A DNA stretch of 64,000 bases from Chimonanthus salicifolius (lineage: Eukaryota; Streptophyta; Magnoliopsida; Laurales; Calycanthaceae), in assembly GCA_013350335.1 (NCBI GenBank), contig CM023537.1, forward strand, positions 48,234,111 to 48,298,110, written 5' to 3'. Below the pieces are notes generated by a model that was given only the letters and a program-made list of their open reading frames with translations, was not told where the DNA came from and did no database searches. Position 1 is the stretch's first letter, and the number at the start of each line of letters is the position of its first letter. A program made the translations under genes and the position numbers. Shown here in pieces: positions 45,113 to 58,910 of the stretch.

Positions 45113-47805
45113 TGTAACATCCCGGATTTTTCAATGCATTAATATATTGGATTTTGTCGATTTTAATTGTTAAATTTGTTGAATTAAAGATTATGGATGG
45201 AATGGACCTTAGATGGGTAAAGAATTGGGTCAATTAAGACCCAACGGGTCATGGATAGAGTTTGAATGAAAATAAGTGGATAAGTGTAATTAAATGGGTC
45301 ATTTACCCAAATGGAACCCAATGGGTCAAGGGGAATGGATTTTGGGAAGTAAATGGAAAAATGATTAATTTAATTGGGTCATGTACCCAATTAAGATCCA
45401 AGGCATGGGATCCACCTCATCAAGTGAGGTGGCATGTGAGTGACATGGCCAAGTGGGACCCAAATCCACCTCATCAAGTGAGGTGGCAAGTGATTTAATG
45501 CAACATGCATGGTCGGCTAACCATAGTTGACTTGGTCAACCATGGGTGAGTTCAAAGGTGTTGAGTGGCTTGAGTTGGAAAGTGAATTCACATGAGTTGA
45601 GTTAAGAATTTATTAATGTTGAGTTCAAGCGCTTGAATTGGAGAATGAGTTCAATTAAGATGAGTTGGGGAATGAGTCAAGATGGAAGTTGGGGAGACCT
45701 CCATCTCAAGTGAGTCCAGGGGGAGATGGAGGGTTTCATCTCATTGGATGAAACCCCAAGGCATGCACGTTGGGAAGGGGAAGACCCCTAGCTCAAGCCA
45801 TGTGTCTCCTTGGTTAAACCAAGGTACACATGGGAAAGACCAAATAGTAATGAGGGTAGGTAAGAGAGCTTAGGCTGATTTCAAAAGGGCACACACTAAC
45901 CCCTTTGGCCGATTCCCTCTCTTTGAAACAAAGATATTTTCCATCTCTCTCTCCCTCTCTCAACTACCTTGGCCGATTTCATCTCATAGAAACAAAAGGA
46001 TTGGGATCTCTTTTTCTCTCTCTCTCCCTCTCTCCCATTTTCGGCTTACACTTGGAGAAATCGGTGAAGGAACAAGGAAGGAGAAGGATTGAGGAGTAAA
46101 GATCAGACCTAAAGAAACGAAGGAGACGAGGAAAAAAGTATGTAATATTTAAACAAGATAGGATTGATAAAAGGAACTAAGGGAACTATGGTTTTGGCTA
46201 TGGAATGGCCGAAACCATGGGGTTCAAATTTGATTTAAAAAGAATGGTTAAAAGGTTATGGGACCATGGACTTGAAATCCATTCAATGAATGGCAATGAG
46301 ATTGACATAAAAATAAGGTGTTGTTCAAATCCAAAATATAATGCTAGATATTGAAAGGTTAATGGACAAGACCCTAACTTTGATTAGTGGGTAGAGTATG
46401 TCCACTGATTTGATATAAAAATGATTTAATACATGTTTTAAAATAATAAGGAAATAAATTCCAAGAGGAAGGATCAATCCAAACATCAAACAAAAGAGGA
46501 TTGTCCACAGTTGGGCATTCTTTAAGGACGGGTATCACCTTCCGCAGACGGGTTTCTATCGTTCGCGGGACGGGTTTCGATCGTCCGCGGATGGGTAACA
46601 GACAGGAAATTGTATGTTGTCTGCAGACGGGTTGTATGTCTGTAGGACGGGTTTCTACCATCCGCGGATGGGTTTTTATCATCTACAGAATGGGTGGGGA
46701 ACAAGAACCCCATGAATGATTTCATGAGTCCATGAATGATTTTATGAGTCCATGAATATTTAAAAGTTAATTGATTAACCTATCGATTATCAGGTTAAGA
46801 AATAAAAAGAAAAGAATGATGGTTGACTCGCATTGTTTTGAAATAAAACAAGAATTAAAAGAGGGTCAAAAACCAAGGAATGAAGTTTGGCCATGTTGTA
46901 TGGCCGAACCATTGATGGGTCTTGGTGAACATGAAACACATTTTAGCCACGTCGTATAGCTGAACCTCTTTAAGGGTCTTAACCAGTTTAAGGATTATGA
47001 TGCATAAATGTGACTGAAATGAAAATTTGATTTTTAAATTGATATATGTGTATGATTAAATTGATAAGGTAAAGAGACGTGATTTGCTTCCAAGTGACGA
47101 TTAGCGATTGTTCGTGCGAAACAAGAAAAGGACAGTAAATCGGATTTGGGTAGGATTTTTACCTTGACACACTGTGGATTATATACATGTATTATTTTAT
47201 TTCCATACATGATGATTTATTTTGGTATTAAATGATTATGTTTTAAGTCTTGAATTTCAATGCTATCATGTACTTTGATATGAAGTGGCATCATTGCACT
47301 CATTTCCTCATGCATGGTATGGGAGGGAGAACAAGGGAGAAGTCCACGCTCCATTCAGGGTTTCTGATAAACAAACGTGGGGAGGGATCTACACTGATTC
47401 CGATTGACATACGGGAAGAGCTATATGATGTTTGAAATGTAAGAGGAGCCCACACTCTATTTGGTGGGATAGATAAGGCATACGTGGGGAGACATGACAG
47501 TGAATACCTTGATGTGGCTTGTTCATTAAGAAGATTACCAATGTGATTTGTGATATGGTTTTTGGGTGGGAAATCATTGGTATATGACACCCATCGCATG
47601 GCATCAAATTTAATATGACTTTATTATGAGTATCATGTGCTGACTTTAGTACTACAAGTTGTTTACAGTTTTTGATATGTTGTACTTATCGTGATTTTAT
47701 ATTAATCCTATGTGTATAACTCCACTTAGAACTCCTATTAGGTGCGTTGACTAACGCCCTACTTCTACCTTAGATGATGGTATAGGGAATAGAAGGGACG
47801 ATGGA
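45113..47805 (+). mobile_element. LTR-B, long gypsy-type LTR, interrupted
   Basis: It starts TGTAACATCCCGG and parallels the E1 3' LTR: GGGTCAAATGG-type runs, GAGTTGAGTTcaA stretches, a CT-rich tract (45940-46035), a TGGCCGAA motif (46207, 46900), a CACACTC unit and the block ATTAGGTGCGTTGACTAACGCCCTA (compare 15973-15995 in E1). It is cut at 47805 by LTR-C and seems to resume at 51318. The end is not identified. No target duplication is claimed. Confidence 0.7.
46500..46695 (+). repeat. Degenerate short tandem repeat in LTR-B
   Basis: About six diverged units of GACGGGTTTCTAYCRTCCGCG-type sequence within 200 bases (for example near 46545, 46566, 46622, 46650). Not present at the matching place in E1. 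Confidence 0.7.
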
Positions 47806-50800
47806 TGTAATATCCCAGTCCAATTTAGGGGTTAATTATGATTAATTATGATTAATTAAATAATTTTTATCCGTTAATTATGAATTATTTTCCTCTAATC
47901 GTAAAGAGTATCAAAATAATTTCTTCAACGGATCTGAGTTTGACTCGATCCGAATCCGATAACTCTTTTAATTAAATTTCAAAGGTATATAAACAAGTTA
48001 TGAATATAATAATAATATTGTTTTATGCTTAAACCTTGGCTTCTATAGAAACTCAGTCATTTGACTTAGGTTGAACTTCAAATTTTAGATTATACATTAT
48101 TTTTAAATTCTGGACCTAATGACAGGCCAATCTCGTTATAATTTCGCTAATTTATTTTACTCCTAAGTTTTAAAGTGGTAAAACCCCAATTTGACAGGGT
48201 AGAGGAAGTCCTAAAAATATATAGAGAGTGTCATTACTCAATCTGTATTATAACTAAGCTGTTTATTTCTTTACACTCTAAAATAATGAGTTTTTTATAT
48301 TTACTTTAAGCTATGAAATATGGGCCGTTGAATATTCTTTCACTTGAAAAATGTGGTTTTTGACTTCAAAATACTTTGAAACTTTAGAATGTTTTTATCA
48401 GACAAATTACTTTATTAAAGTATAAGGTTGGATACTTTCAAAAAGAATCTTGAAGATTAGGAGATCTTGTTAAAATGGTGATTTTTAGCAAAAACACTGG
48501 ATTTTTGAGATAGATTTTACTCCAAATTTTAATACCATGCTTAGTTTTTAATATCTGACCTACTGAACCAATTGTATCAATCTAGTGAGACCCTGAAATA
48601 CCCAGATAAAAGAAAGGACATAAATATAAATAGTAAAAAGAATAAACTAATATTATATTATAAAATAATAATAGAAAAAATGAAAAATAAGTTTCAAAAG
48701 CTACGGTTGTAGCTTGTAGTTGTGTTGGATGGTTACAACACCGTCAATTGCCTATGTCAGTATTGTAGTCGTTTTAATAATAATTATAATATATATAATA
48801 ATAAATGTATGATTAACTAAATCCTATAAAGCTAATAAATAGCTTAGGCAACAGTATGGTTAAAAAAGCCATACGGTTCTTATAAATGAGAGTAATGGGA
48901 GAGGAAGCAAGAAAGTAAAAAAAAAACCCTCAAAGTCTTTCTGCCATTTCGCTCTCTCTCCCTCTTTCAAAATAGCAAGCACTCTCTTTCCTATTTTTCT
49001 TTTCTTTCCTCTTCTTTCTCTTGCTTTGGCCTAGCCGTACCAGTAGTAGTCGAATTTTGCACTCAAACAGCCGAACGTTCGGGTTTCCCGCGTTCTTTCA
49101 AGGGTTTTCAAATTTAGTCAATCTTACAAGTAATTTTGCACCCAAGGTATCAAAATAATTTTATTCTTATTTTTATTAACTACAGAGCAAGTTAGGAGTA
49201 GAATAACTTAGTATTGAGGTTAAAAAAAAATGAGATTTTTTTTTAAATGGAGAAAAAATAGATTTCCTCTTAAAATTTAAATTTCAGCCTTAAGATTTGT
49301 ATTATTTCACGTTCAAAATATAGTTTTCGACCCTAAGTAAAATTGGGGAAAAGATTAACCCCAGCTGACTATTGTGTGTTTATTTTTCCGCCTTGTGTGT
49401 TTAAATTCCTGTACTGTACCCTCTGGGCCAAATTCTCAATACGTTTTCATGGTCCTTTTTCCAGAAGACAATACGAGGATAGGGCACTGAGTACTTTTAT
49501 TTACTTTACTGTCTTTGTGCCTTCTGGGCCTCTCAAAATACGTCTCCATGGTCCTTCCTCCAGAAGACAATACGAGAGAAGGCACTGAATACTTTACATT
49601 TTTCATTTTATTGTAATGTTTTGGATGGCTAACAATTAACTTTCTGACATAATTTAAAGGAATAGAAAGGACCTAGGTGACTCATTACACATATCATATT
49701 TTTTTTTCGAAAATAACACGGGGTTTGGGAAATTATTATGTGTATATACTGATAAATAGAAATTTTATACATTTTACTCTATTTTACAGATTTTCTGTGA
49801 AAAACTCAATCGGAGAAGGTGAGGAGACTCAAACCAACACTTGTATTGTGATATATGTTAAACCCACTAACACCAGACTGAAATGGGATCCATGGTCAAT
49901 TAAAGATGGAAAAGGCTATATAGGTCCAGAATACGAGACCTAACACTGCCTACATGGAAGGGATGTAAATGTTCTAACTGTTTAGAACGTAGGCATTAAA
50001 ATGGTGCCGGGGAGTCGAGGACTTGTAGTCTCTAACGCAGTATGGACCCATGGAGTGTTTGGGAATTGTCAGGTAAAAACTGGGTGAAGGCATGGGTGTT
50101 ATTAAATCCAGTTTTATATTTTGGTGTGATATTAATTATTTTATTGATTTCTTGTACTGGTATTTGATATAACAAATGGTAAGGCCGAAATATGGTGGTT
50201 TTCTAAGAATAAGTCCATGTATAAGGAGGGCACTGGACATCATGCATTATCATGCATTTGACATTTGCATGTGATAATTATGTTCATAAGTTAAATCTGT
50301 GGAAGATAATAACTTTATAAAGTTTGATATTTGCCGTTAGGCTATAATTGCTGAGATTAGCCGAACACCGTTTGCAAACCGTTGGGTTGGATGTGTTAGT
50401 AGGCTGTGGTCGACCGCCATCAACCGTTAGTGTTGAATGGGCTAGTAGACCAGGTCGTGGAGACTTTATGCACTTGCAAGTTCCTATATTATTTCCGTGG
50501 AGGAATTAATATTAGTTCTGGTTGGAACTTCAAATGGGGGCTAACCCCGGTGTTGTTAACATGGCTGGGGACCGACCCTGGTGTTAACAATATGTACAAC
50601 TTAAATAAAAACCTTAGAAGATGATCCTAGGGTGAAAATGGGATATGTTAATAACATGCATTTCTAATTCTGAGGCATGCATTGATTATCTATTATTGCA
50701 TTACAATCGTGGGATTTTATTGTGAGCTCTCCCCACTGGGTTGTTACTCACTTCTTTTACAATGTAGGATATGAACTAGAGGATGGATTAGAGTCCATGT

Positions 50801-51317
50801 GTGAAGAGCATGTGTGACTTTTCTATGATCGGGTTTTGGTAAACTTGAAAATCTAGCCCGCTTGAATATGTTTGAATGTTTGTAATAAATATGCCTTATA
50901 TGGCATAAGAACCTATATTTGTAAGTTTGACTTATTTATGTATATTACAGTAGTATGTTGAGATGTTTTTATATCATCTTTCACATGATTTAAGTGTAAG
51001 ACCGGATGGAAAATCAGTTGGGTCAACCTAAAAAGACAACCCTTGTTGTTAATAGAATGCTACATCGACACAGGTGATATACCGCTAGACGTATTCGACG
51101 GCATGACGTAACCGGCGATATATCGACAATGGTAGGTTTGTTGTTTCGGCTAGAAATAGAACAGCTATATTAAGATTAGAAGTAAGGACTAGAATGTCAG
51201 AGCATGTATGGGATTCACGTGTGTAGGGGAAATCTTTTACAAAAGGACTAATGGGTTAGTGTTATTTCAAAAAAAATAAGTCACGTTCCGGGCCTACATT
51301 GGGTTTAGGGCGTGACA
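47806..51317 (+). mobile_element. LTR-C, full-length solo-type LTR (3.5 kb)
   Basis: TGTAATATCCCAGTCC...TTTAGGGCGTGACA. The flanks are ATGGA (47801-47805) and ATAGA (51318-51322). The duplicated left copy keeps ATGGA next to the LTR end (4542-4546 reversed), so the original target duplication was ATGGA and this copy carries one G-to-A change. It was inserted into LTR-B. A CT-rich leader-like tract lies at 48950-49025. An imperfect ~99-bp tandem repeat (49438-49600, unit with CCAGAAGACAATACGAG) contains the inverted-duplication end point. Confidence 0.85.
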
Positions 51318-52013
51318 ATAGAGCGAAAAGAGCCAAGCTTAGGAGCTTGGGAAGCTTATTGTTTACTTTATTTTAATATTGATTTTGGACAATGTATTTG
51401 AGTTAATTGCACTTTGGGACTGTAATAACTTATATTTATTTTGCTATGATGGTTTGATGATGCTTGGATAATTAAGTTCAATTTATTATATGGTGATTGA
51501 CCTCCTTGCTAATTAATGGATAGGGATAGTAATTATATTCATATGATAATTCCGCAATGTGTTTATTCCGCAAGTATAACTTTAATGCTGCAACCGGTGA
51601 TTGGGTCAACGCCATAAGAGATGAGGTAAAGGGGATACGTGGCATACTTAGCGATGACACTCGAGAATTGGCAGCTTAGCAAAGAAAAAGATGACAAAGG
51701 ATCCCTGCACACCCCCTATCACTCTCTAATAGATCCAGAACCTCTAGAGTTATAGTTCGGGAATCTTCAAAGGAAGATGAAGACAAACCGGCCTACCATC
51801 ACAGACATAGAACTAAACATGATGTCAAATGGCTATAAAGAAGATATGAGAGGGATGAAGAGTCCTTCAACATCAAGTACAACAACCCTGAGTATTGTAG
51901 AGATGTATACAAGAGAGTTGTTCATTTTGAGAAGGCCGTGATTGAGAAAGGTTGAGCTAACCCGACTAGGAGCACTAGCAGTTTTCCAATAGACCCACCA
52001 CAGAAAGGAGTTT
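51318..52013 (+). mobile_element. LTR-B tail and decayed internal remnant, right copy
   Basis: ATTCCGCAATGTGTTTATTCCGC (51549) recalls the E1 LTR near 16328. From about 51590 a broken gag-like frame follows (DWVNAIRDEVKGIRGILSDD, then ESSKEDEDKPAYHH). Mirrors 3850-4541. The assignment is weak. Confidence 0.35.
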
Positions 52014-52510
52014 TGTCATGCCCTGATCCTCGGGACATGTGATCAATTTTTTTTTCAAAACTGCATTAATCATGTCTAAGTCCCTGCGCACGTGGGACTT
52101 AAACACACAAGAGGAAACCCACCACTAGAGGCCCCTACGAAGGGCTGAGATCCTACCGAAAACTTGGCAAAGTCTCTTCTAAAAATAGAACTATGGGGAC
52201 TTCTCCCCGGCCAGATTTTATCTCTAGGTTCATTCCTTACATTCCATCAACTTCACAATCAAATTCCATTATCAATCTCCACTCTAATCTCTACTCATTC
52301 TACGTTTACCCAAACTTCCATATCATAAGGGGTCCCACAGTCTAGTCTTTCTTAAGTACAGTCCATTAAACACACTTTAGAACATTACATCAGCATGGTT
52401 TAATCCATATCAAAATATTTGTAAAATACATGTTAAAATTCAAAATACAAAACAAGGTCTTCAAAATGTGCGGCTCTTAGGCTCGTCCTCGAGGTCCCTC
52501 GAACCCTGCC
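52014..52510 (-). mobile_element. LTR fragment, right copy
   Basis: Mirror of 3353-3849. On the minus strand it ends GGGCATGACA at 52014, and it abuts TRIM-1 at 52511. Confidence 0.5.
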
Positions 52511-53361
52511 TGTAACGACCCACCCCTTCGAGGCGCCGCTGTTTCAACACAACTCGGTTCAATAAGATATTGTCCACTTTGGGCCCACAAATGGTTGGGG
52601 TGCTTACGGATTTTTCTTTGGGCCAGGCCTAACTGGCCGGCCCAAAACCCATCTTACCTTATGAAGAGGCTTAAGGGCTTATAAACCCCCTCCACTTTCT
52701 CTCCATCAGCGATGTGGGACTTAAACAAGCCACTACACCACTCGATACATCGACCATTGTCGATGTGTCTCTACACCCAACACATCGATCCTGCTCGATA
52801 TATCGCCTGCCACCACCACCCTATACATCAACCACGCTCGATGTATAGCTTTGGGCTCTAGGCTGGGTTAGGGTATTACAATCTACCCCCCTTAAAGGAG
52901 AGCCGCCCCTGGCTCGACCCACAACACACAGGAATCACATAGGACATGGACCCACACAGGCCGATTGTTGAACTGAGGCTCTGATACCAATTATAACGAC
53001 CCACCCCTCCGAGGCGCTACTGTTTCAACACAACTCCGCTCAGTAAAATATTGTCCGCTCTGGGCCCATAAATGGGTGGGGCCCTCACGGATTTGTCTTT
53101 GGGCCAGGCCCAAGTGGCTGGCCCAAAACGCGTCTTACCTTATGGAGGGGCTTAAGAGCTAATAAACCCCCTCCATTTTCTCTCCATTAGTGATGTGGGA
53201 CTTAAACAAGACACCACACCGCTCGATACATCTACCCTTGTCGATGTGTCTCTGCACCCGACACATCGATCTTGCTCGATATATCGCCTGCCACCACCAC
53301 CTTATACATCGACCATGCTCGATGTATAGCTCTGGGTTGTGGGTTGGGTCAAGGTATTACA
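52511..53361 (-). mobile_element. TRIM-1, right copy
   Basis: Mirror of 2495-3352, with the same two LTRs, primer site and one-mismatch target flanks (CTGCC/CCGCC on this strand). Shared flanks show that it inserted before the inverted duplication. Confidence 0.85.
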
Positions 53362-53491
53362 CCGCCTCCATGACGTGTACTTTCAGGTCTTCAAATTAGT
53401 ATTATCACATCAATTTTCCTTCAATTACATTTTAATAGGAGTGGACATCTATTGATTTTTTATTTCTTAACTTATTTAATGCCCTCATAGG

Positions 53492-53674
53492 TCACTTCAA
53501 GTTTTCCCAAATTTCCTTAGTTGTTTTGCACGATGATACTCTATTGAATTCATTTCGATCAAGTGCACAATTTAAATTGTTCAAGGCCAAAACATTTATC
53601 TTGTTAAGTTTATGATCATTTTCATCCCATTCAACTTTAGGTTTAGAAAATTCATCGGTTCTAGTATTTTTCAT
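53492..53674 (-). pseudogene. Copia gag fragment, right copy
   Basis: The translation is identical to 2182-2364. It is adjacent to the primer site (53853-53864) and the LTR on the minus strand. Truncated by the same TRIM-side junction as the left copy. Confidence 0.7.
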
Positions 53675-53866
53675 TGGGACAAGTGAGCCATTTTCAATGA
53701 CTTCTCACACCCGATGATCCAATGTTTGCAAATAAATACTCATTCTATTTTTCCAAAATGCATAGTCAGTTCCATTGAACAGAGGTCTATTTGGAGATTG
53801 ATCTTCACCATGGAATGTACCTCCAAAACGATTAAGTTTTTAGAGAAATTGGGCTCTAATACCAAT

Positions 53867-55327
53867 TGTTGCTCAAAAATTGACCCCAGAGAGAGAGGGG
53901 GGGAGGGGGGGTTGAATTGGGTCAATGAAAACTTTTTGGATTTCTTAAATTACACAAATTGGAAAATTAAAATGTAGAATTACAAATAAATAATGCACGT
54001 GTAAATAGAAGAGATGAGAAGATAAAGAAAACTCAGGATTTTTACGAGGTTTGGCTTTCTTACCTACGTCCTCGCCTCAGGTATACCACTTGAAGATTAA
54101 ATACATTAAATTTCTCATTCGAGGGTGGCGAAGATACCTATTACAACACTTTGAGTATATCACTCTCATTTTGAAGTTGAAGGCATCCTTCTTCTTCGGT
54201 AGGGTTACACTAACCATTTACAAATTTGATCTCTCAAAAATAAAAAAGATTGATTACAAGTTTAAAGGTCACAAGAAACTCTCAAAGATGTAAAAATCTT
54301 GGCTTAGTAAGAGTTACTCAAGAATCTGAACATGTATAGCTCAAATAAGATTTGCAAGTAAAAAAGGGTTTTGAGCCAGAGTATGCTTTGAATTGATTTC
54401 TCCTAATTTTCAAGTTGTTGAACAATATTCAATGCTTATTAAGGCTTCCAGTTATAAATATTTCAAATTTATGACCATTGGCAAGAAATAAGTGGGAAAA
54501 ATGACCGTTGGATGAAGAAATAAATGAGCCAAAATATGAATGTTTCTGCAGAGTAGTCAACTGATCTGAAGGTCAATCGACTGATTGTTCTATGTTTTGA
54601 ACAATCTGTCCAGAGGTCAATCGATTGATGTTAAGGTTAGTCAACTGATCCTTAATAGAGACTGAAAACTTTCTATCTGTAAGATAGTCGGTCAACCAAT
54701 AGATAAGGTTAGTCGACTGATCCTTAATAGAGACCACATATTATAACAACTCTAAGGTCAGTCGACTGATATTTATCAGAGACAAAATATTAACAGTTTG
54801 CAAAGTAAGTCGATTGATATGTCTCTGAAATCATGATGATGCAGTTGTGAGCCTCAATCAGTCTTTTCAAAAATATTTAATAAGTCTCTGGGATCTAAAC
54901 AATTTTCTACGAATCTATTTGGATGTGCTCAAGATAGTCTTAAAGACCTAGGGTCCACTTAAGTCTAGTTTAAGCCAAAGTGTTCAAACGTTAAGTAACT
55001 TTACAAAGGAATTACTAGACACTCATGACTTGATTACTATGCGGGCTTGATCTTTGTTTTATTCAATCTTCAATACTTCAAGCCTTGAGTCTTTAAACCA
55101 TCCAATCTTCAATATTTGTCTTTTGATGTCCAAGGGATTGAGAGTGATTATTTCAACTTTGATTTTCTTCTTCAAGGATATGATATTCGACCTATTTTGG
55201 CCATGAAGGTTAGCTTTAATCCTGTGCTTATAATAATACATTATTACACATATTAGTATTGTACATCAATGGATTGTTTTCATCAAAATTACTTATATAC
55301 CCTTGGGTTGAAACCTTTGGGCTAACA
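53867..55327 (-). mobile_element. Copia-type LTR, right copy
   Basis: Minus-strand mirror of 530-1989. It starts TGTTAGCCC, which is probably the original end sequence, and ends GAGCAACA. A purine tract on one side and a primer site on the other, as in the left copy. Confidence 0.75.
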
Positions 55328-55855
55328 GGTCCCTCCATTTCCGTAAGGTTAATGGTATTCCAATTTTTTTTTTTTTTTGTGTGTTTAATGCAATATGTTC
55401 ATTTAAAATAAAAAGCATGTGGTTGAATTCCTTCACCGCAAATGGCGATTTTTTTGAAAAAAGACTAAAAGCATTAAAATTGCGTGTAAAAGCAAGGTGT
55501 GCAAAAACAAGCGTAAATAAATTGCAAAATTGAAAATTTAAAGTAGAGTGTAAAATGTAAAGTAAATAGTACCTAAAGCGGGGCGTTTTAAAGCAAAAAG
55601 TAAAATAAAATATTCAGTGCCTGGTCTTGAATCTTCCCTAGATAGGAACCACAAAATGAAAAGCAAAGGCAATTACAAGATAAAAGAATAGTACCTTTAC
55701 CAAGTTTGTCAACACAACTACCATTGGCCAATTTAGTATGTTCTGAAGAATTGTGACAAACAGAGGAACACAATTGAGACACACCCACCATAACTAAGGT
55801 AAAAGTAATCACCGTTACGTAATGGATTTACATAGGGCGTTACGGTGTGGACGTT

Positions 55856-57520
55856 ACGCACCGCACATAACATATGTAGAAGGACGCAACATATTGATCT
55901 TAATGGAATGCCAATCTTATTTTCCTCCGAAGTTTATTTCTTTGAATTTGATTCAAAAAAAATAAACGATTTTTGGCTCATTTTCGATGATTTGAACGGT
56001 TGAAGCTAGAGTTTGTTTTTTTTGAACGGTAAAAGCTAGAGTTTGTTGCTAGACCTACAAGTAAGGAAAGGTTTTTTCCCAGATTTTAGAGAAAGCCCTC
56101 ATATCTCAAGATATTATTTCTTGAAATTTTGATATGAGATGCACTCCTAATGTTTTTTAATTTAAAAATGACTTTTATTAAGAAAAGAAAAATGGTTGTA
56201 GTTTATTTTTTCCTTATTGTTTATAATGATTTAGAGGGTGTTTTGGAAGTCTGATATGAGGCGGGAGGCGGGATAGAAGCGGGATCCGTTGTAGCACTCA
56301 TAACAAATGCGTAGCACACAATTGATTTACTTTGTTAAATGGATTAAATATTTAACTTAACTACAAATCAAATTTCGGCAGCTACGAACAAGTTGAGTTG
56401 ATATTTTGGATTAAATTAGGTCATTGAATTCATTTACTGAATAGGTTAAATATGCTATGCATCAAAACAAGAACAATTAACATTGATCAAGATCAATTAC
56501 CTCATTTATAAATTATAAGTACGAAGGATTATGAAAGCATACTTCACAAAGATTTTTTTAAAAGAATTTGTTATCAAACATGAATGGATGTCATTTTCTA
56601 ACACAAGAAAAGACGCCTGTGTTGAAGAATGTATTTAGTATAGATTAAGTATGAATACATATAATATACAAGAATGATTTCATTTTAGAATAAGAATAAT
56701 ACCACCTTTTTAAAGGGTTTAAATGAAAAAAAAAATATAAGAATCAAAGTCATTTTTAATTAACTTTTTTAAGCATATTAAATTTTACGGAATACATTTA
56801 TTTTCTCAGAATCATTTCTATTTTTAAAGATTCTTTATCATTCAAAATATCAAACATTTTAGTATAAGATATAAAAGGGTGATCAGAAGAAACTATGAGA
56901 AGGAAAATTCATAATAGACTTAGATTAATTGGATAGGAAAAGGATATAATAATTAGAGAAAAAGGAAAAAAGTATAACATTTTTATAATGTTTACAAGAA
57001 TCATATAATTAAAAAGCCTTCTCTAAAAAGATGTTGTATTGGCCATTGATAACAATTATGATGGCTTACGAAGAGGCTATAATTTGGATTTAGACCTTTT
57101 AATGCTTTGTTATTAATATCGAATTTCATTAAAAAAAATTATAGTATAGTGATAAGGCAAATAAGTAAGGGACTCAAAAATAAGCAAAACCTCTATAGAA
57201 ATTTTTTATCATTTTTTGATATTTTTCTTTAAATTTCTTAAGCTCATTTGAAATTCTTAATTTTGTAAGATTAAAAAAAAAAAACATTTGAATATCTAAA
57301 TGACTGCGTCCTAATGAAAAAATTACTTATTCGGGACATCCAAAATTTTCTTTATTTTATGTGAAATTTCTGGAATTTTTTAATTTTTTTAAATTACGGG
57401 GGAGAGAGAACGGTTGCACCGAATTTAAAACGTCTGCCACTATATAGTCTCCCAAGCTTAATCACCAAGAGGCTGCTTGATGAGAAGACTTGAAAAGCAA
57501 AAGAAATAGTACCGATAAGC
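55856..57520. other. Non-coding AT-rich DNA, right copy
   Basis: Matches 29011-30633. No gene or element recognised. It has a short local duplication (GGTTGAAGCTAGAGTTTGTT twice near 56000-56050). Confidence 0.6.
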
Positions 57521-57523
57521 AAT

Positions 57524-57824
57524 GTCATAAATATCGGCAGTACTTTCAAATTTACCACATTTTTATCGACTAAATACCATTACCGCGTTAATAATGCATA
57601 TTTATCACCAAGATGGTAAATTTTCAATAGAATCGCGTTAAAACTACAATAAATGTTAATATCGCAAAAATATTCTAATAAATTTCTGGTAAACTCCTTG
57701 TAATTTTATTTTATTAATATTTTCCATGAAATTTTCCCTTTAATTTTCTTGTAAAAACCTGAGAATTTAAAATTATTTTAATATTACCAGTCTTGGTTAA
57801 TATCCCAAGAACAATATTTGTGAC
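57524..57824. mobile_element. Small TIR element, copy C
   Basis: 301 bp, GTCATAAATATCGG...CAATATTTGTGAC, flanks AAT on both sides (57521-57523, 57825-57827). The same insertion event as 30637-30919; one end has a C-to-T change. Confidence 0.8.
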
Positions 57825-57827
57825 AAT

Positions 57828-58905
57828 GCATGTAAACAAGTGGCAATACAAAATGATTTCAATGTTACTTTCAAGTGAGCCATTTCTCATCCTCAGGAGT
57901 CATGATATGTCCTGGGTTGTGTCTCATACACACATCTTGGGCATGGTAGGCCTGATTCTTTGGAGGTCTGATATGCAACAGCCGACATCTATCAGCAAAA
58001 CAATTTTATGGTGAGAACAGTAGCCCTCACCACCATTGGGCCTTTTGCTACTCTTACTGTTGTTGGGAAGAGATTTCCCCTTGGCTTGATGTTGACAAAC
58101 CAATGCAGACTTGTTAGCCTGTAGTGGAGGAGCAATCATGACAGATTGTTGATACTAGTCAAAGAATGAGGCCTATAATTAGACAAGATGGAAAAAGTTT
58201 GGTAAAAATGATTTTTTGCATTTAATAGGTTCAAATTAAAGATCTAATCTTACCTCTCAAGTAGTTGTTTATACAAGTCAATATCATGATAATAGGAAAA
58301 CTGAGCGCAATACTGGAAGAATGCAAACTTCCTAATGATGGGAGGTGTTCCACATAATTGGTAGATTCACATCATTTTTTACATGGGTATCCTCACTCCA
58401 CGATGGGGGTGAGACTAATCCCACGAGTATATGTAAAACTTTCAATCCACACACACTAGTTTAGTCAATAGGGAGTAACTCTATGGAGAGTGGTCCAGAA
58501 AAATTGAACATGAATCGAACTCAAAATTGTGCTGCTCTTAGGACATAATTTATGAAAAGTGTCCTAAACATCTTTGAATTGAAAGAAGATAAACAGACAT
58601 GAGGTTCTACAAAATTAACCAATCATGATGTAGCCATAGCCTTCCATTACCAATATTTGGAATCTGAACAACAGAAAAAATAGATGTGTTAATGACCCAA
58701 GAAATGGAAGTCTTAAGGGGACTACTCAGATTGAAGTTTTATCAGGTGGAATGTGGAATATGGAGTGCATGAAATCCTCAGGTGGTGGTGTAGAAAAATC
58801 ACAAAAGTGACACCTAACGAGTTGTATGTGAATTCAAAACAGGAAAAAGGAGTTGTGAGATGAAATGAAGGAAGCAGCAAGATTGTGGAAAGTTGGAAAG
58901 TTCTA
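57828..58905. other. Unassigned DNA, right copy
   Basis: Matches 30923-31976. No gene. Just before the atpI insert GGAAAGTT is repeated (58887-58902), unlike the left copy. Confidence 0.4.
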
Positions 58906-58910
58906 TATTT

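Larger units (their letters stand above)
49539..55855. repeat. Right arm of ~6.3 kb inverted duplication
   Basis: Reverse-complement partner of 1-6325. Contents from left to right: last 1.78 kb of LTR-C, probable LTR-B tail and element remnant (51318-52013), LTR fragment (52014-52510), TRIM-1, Copia gag fragment, Copia LTR, Copia 3' remnant, and the first ~210 bases of the direct duplication. Confidence 0.93.

Noticed and set aside
46374..46725. ORFs on both strands over the 46500 repeat
   Set aside because: They are products of the short tandem repeat; codons simply follow the unit.
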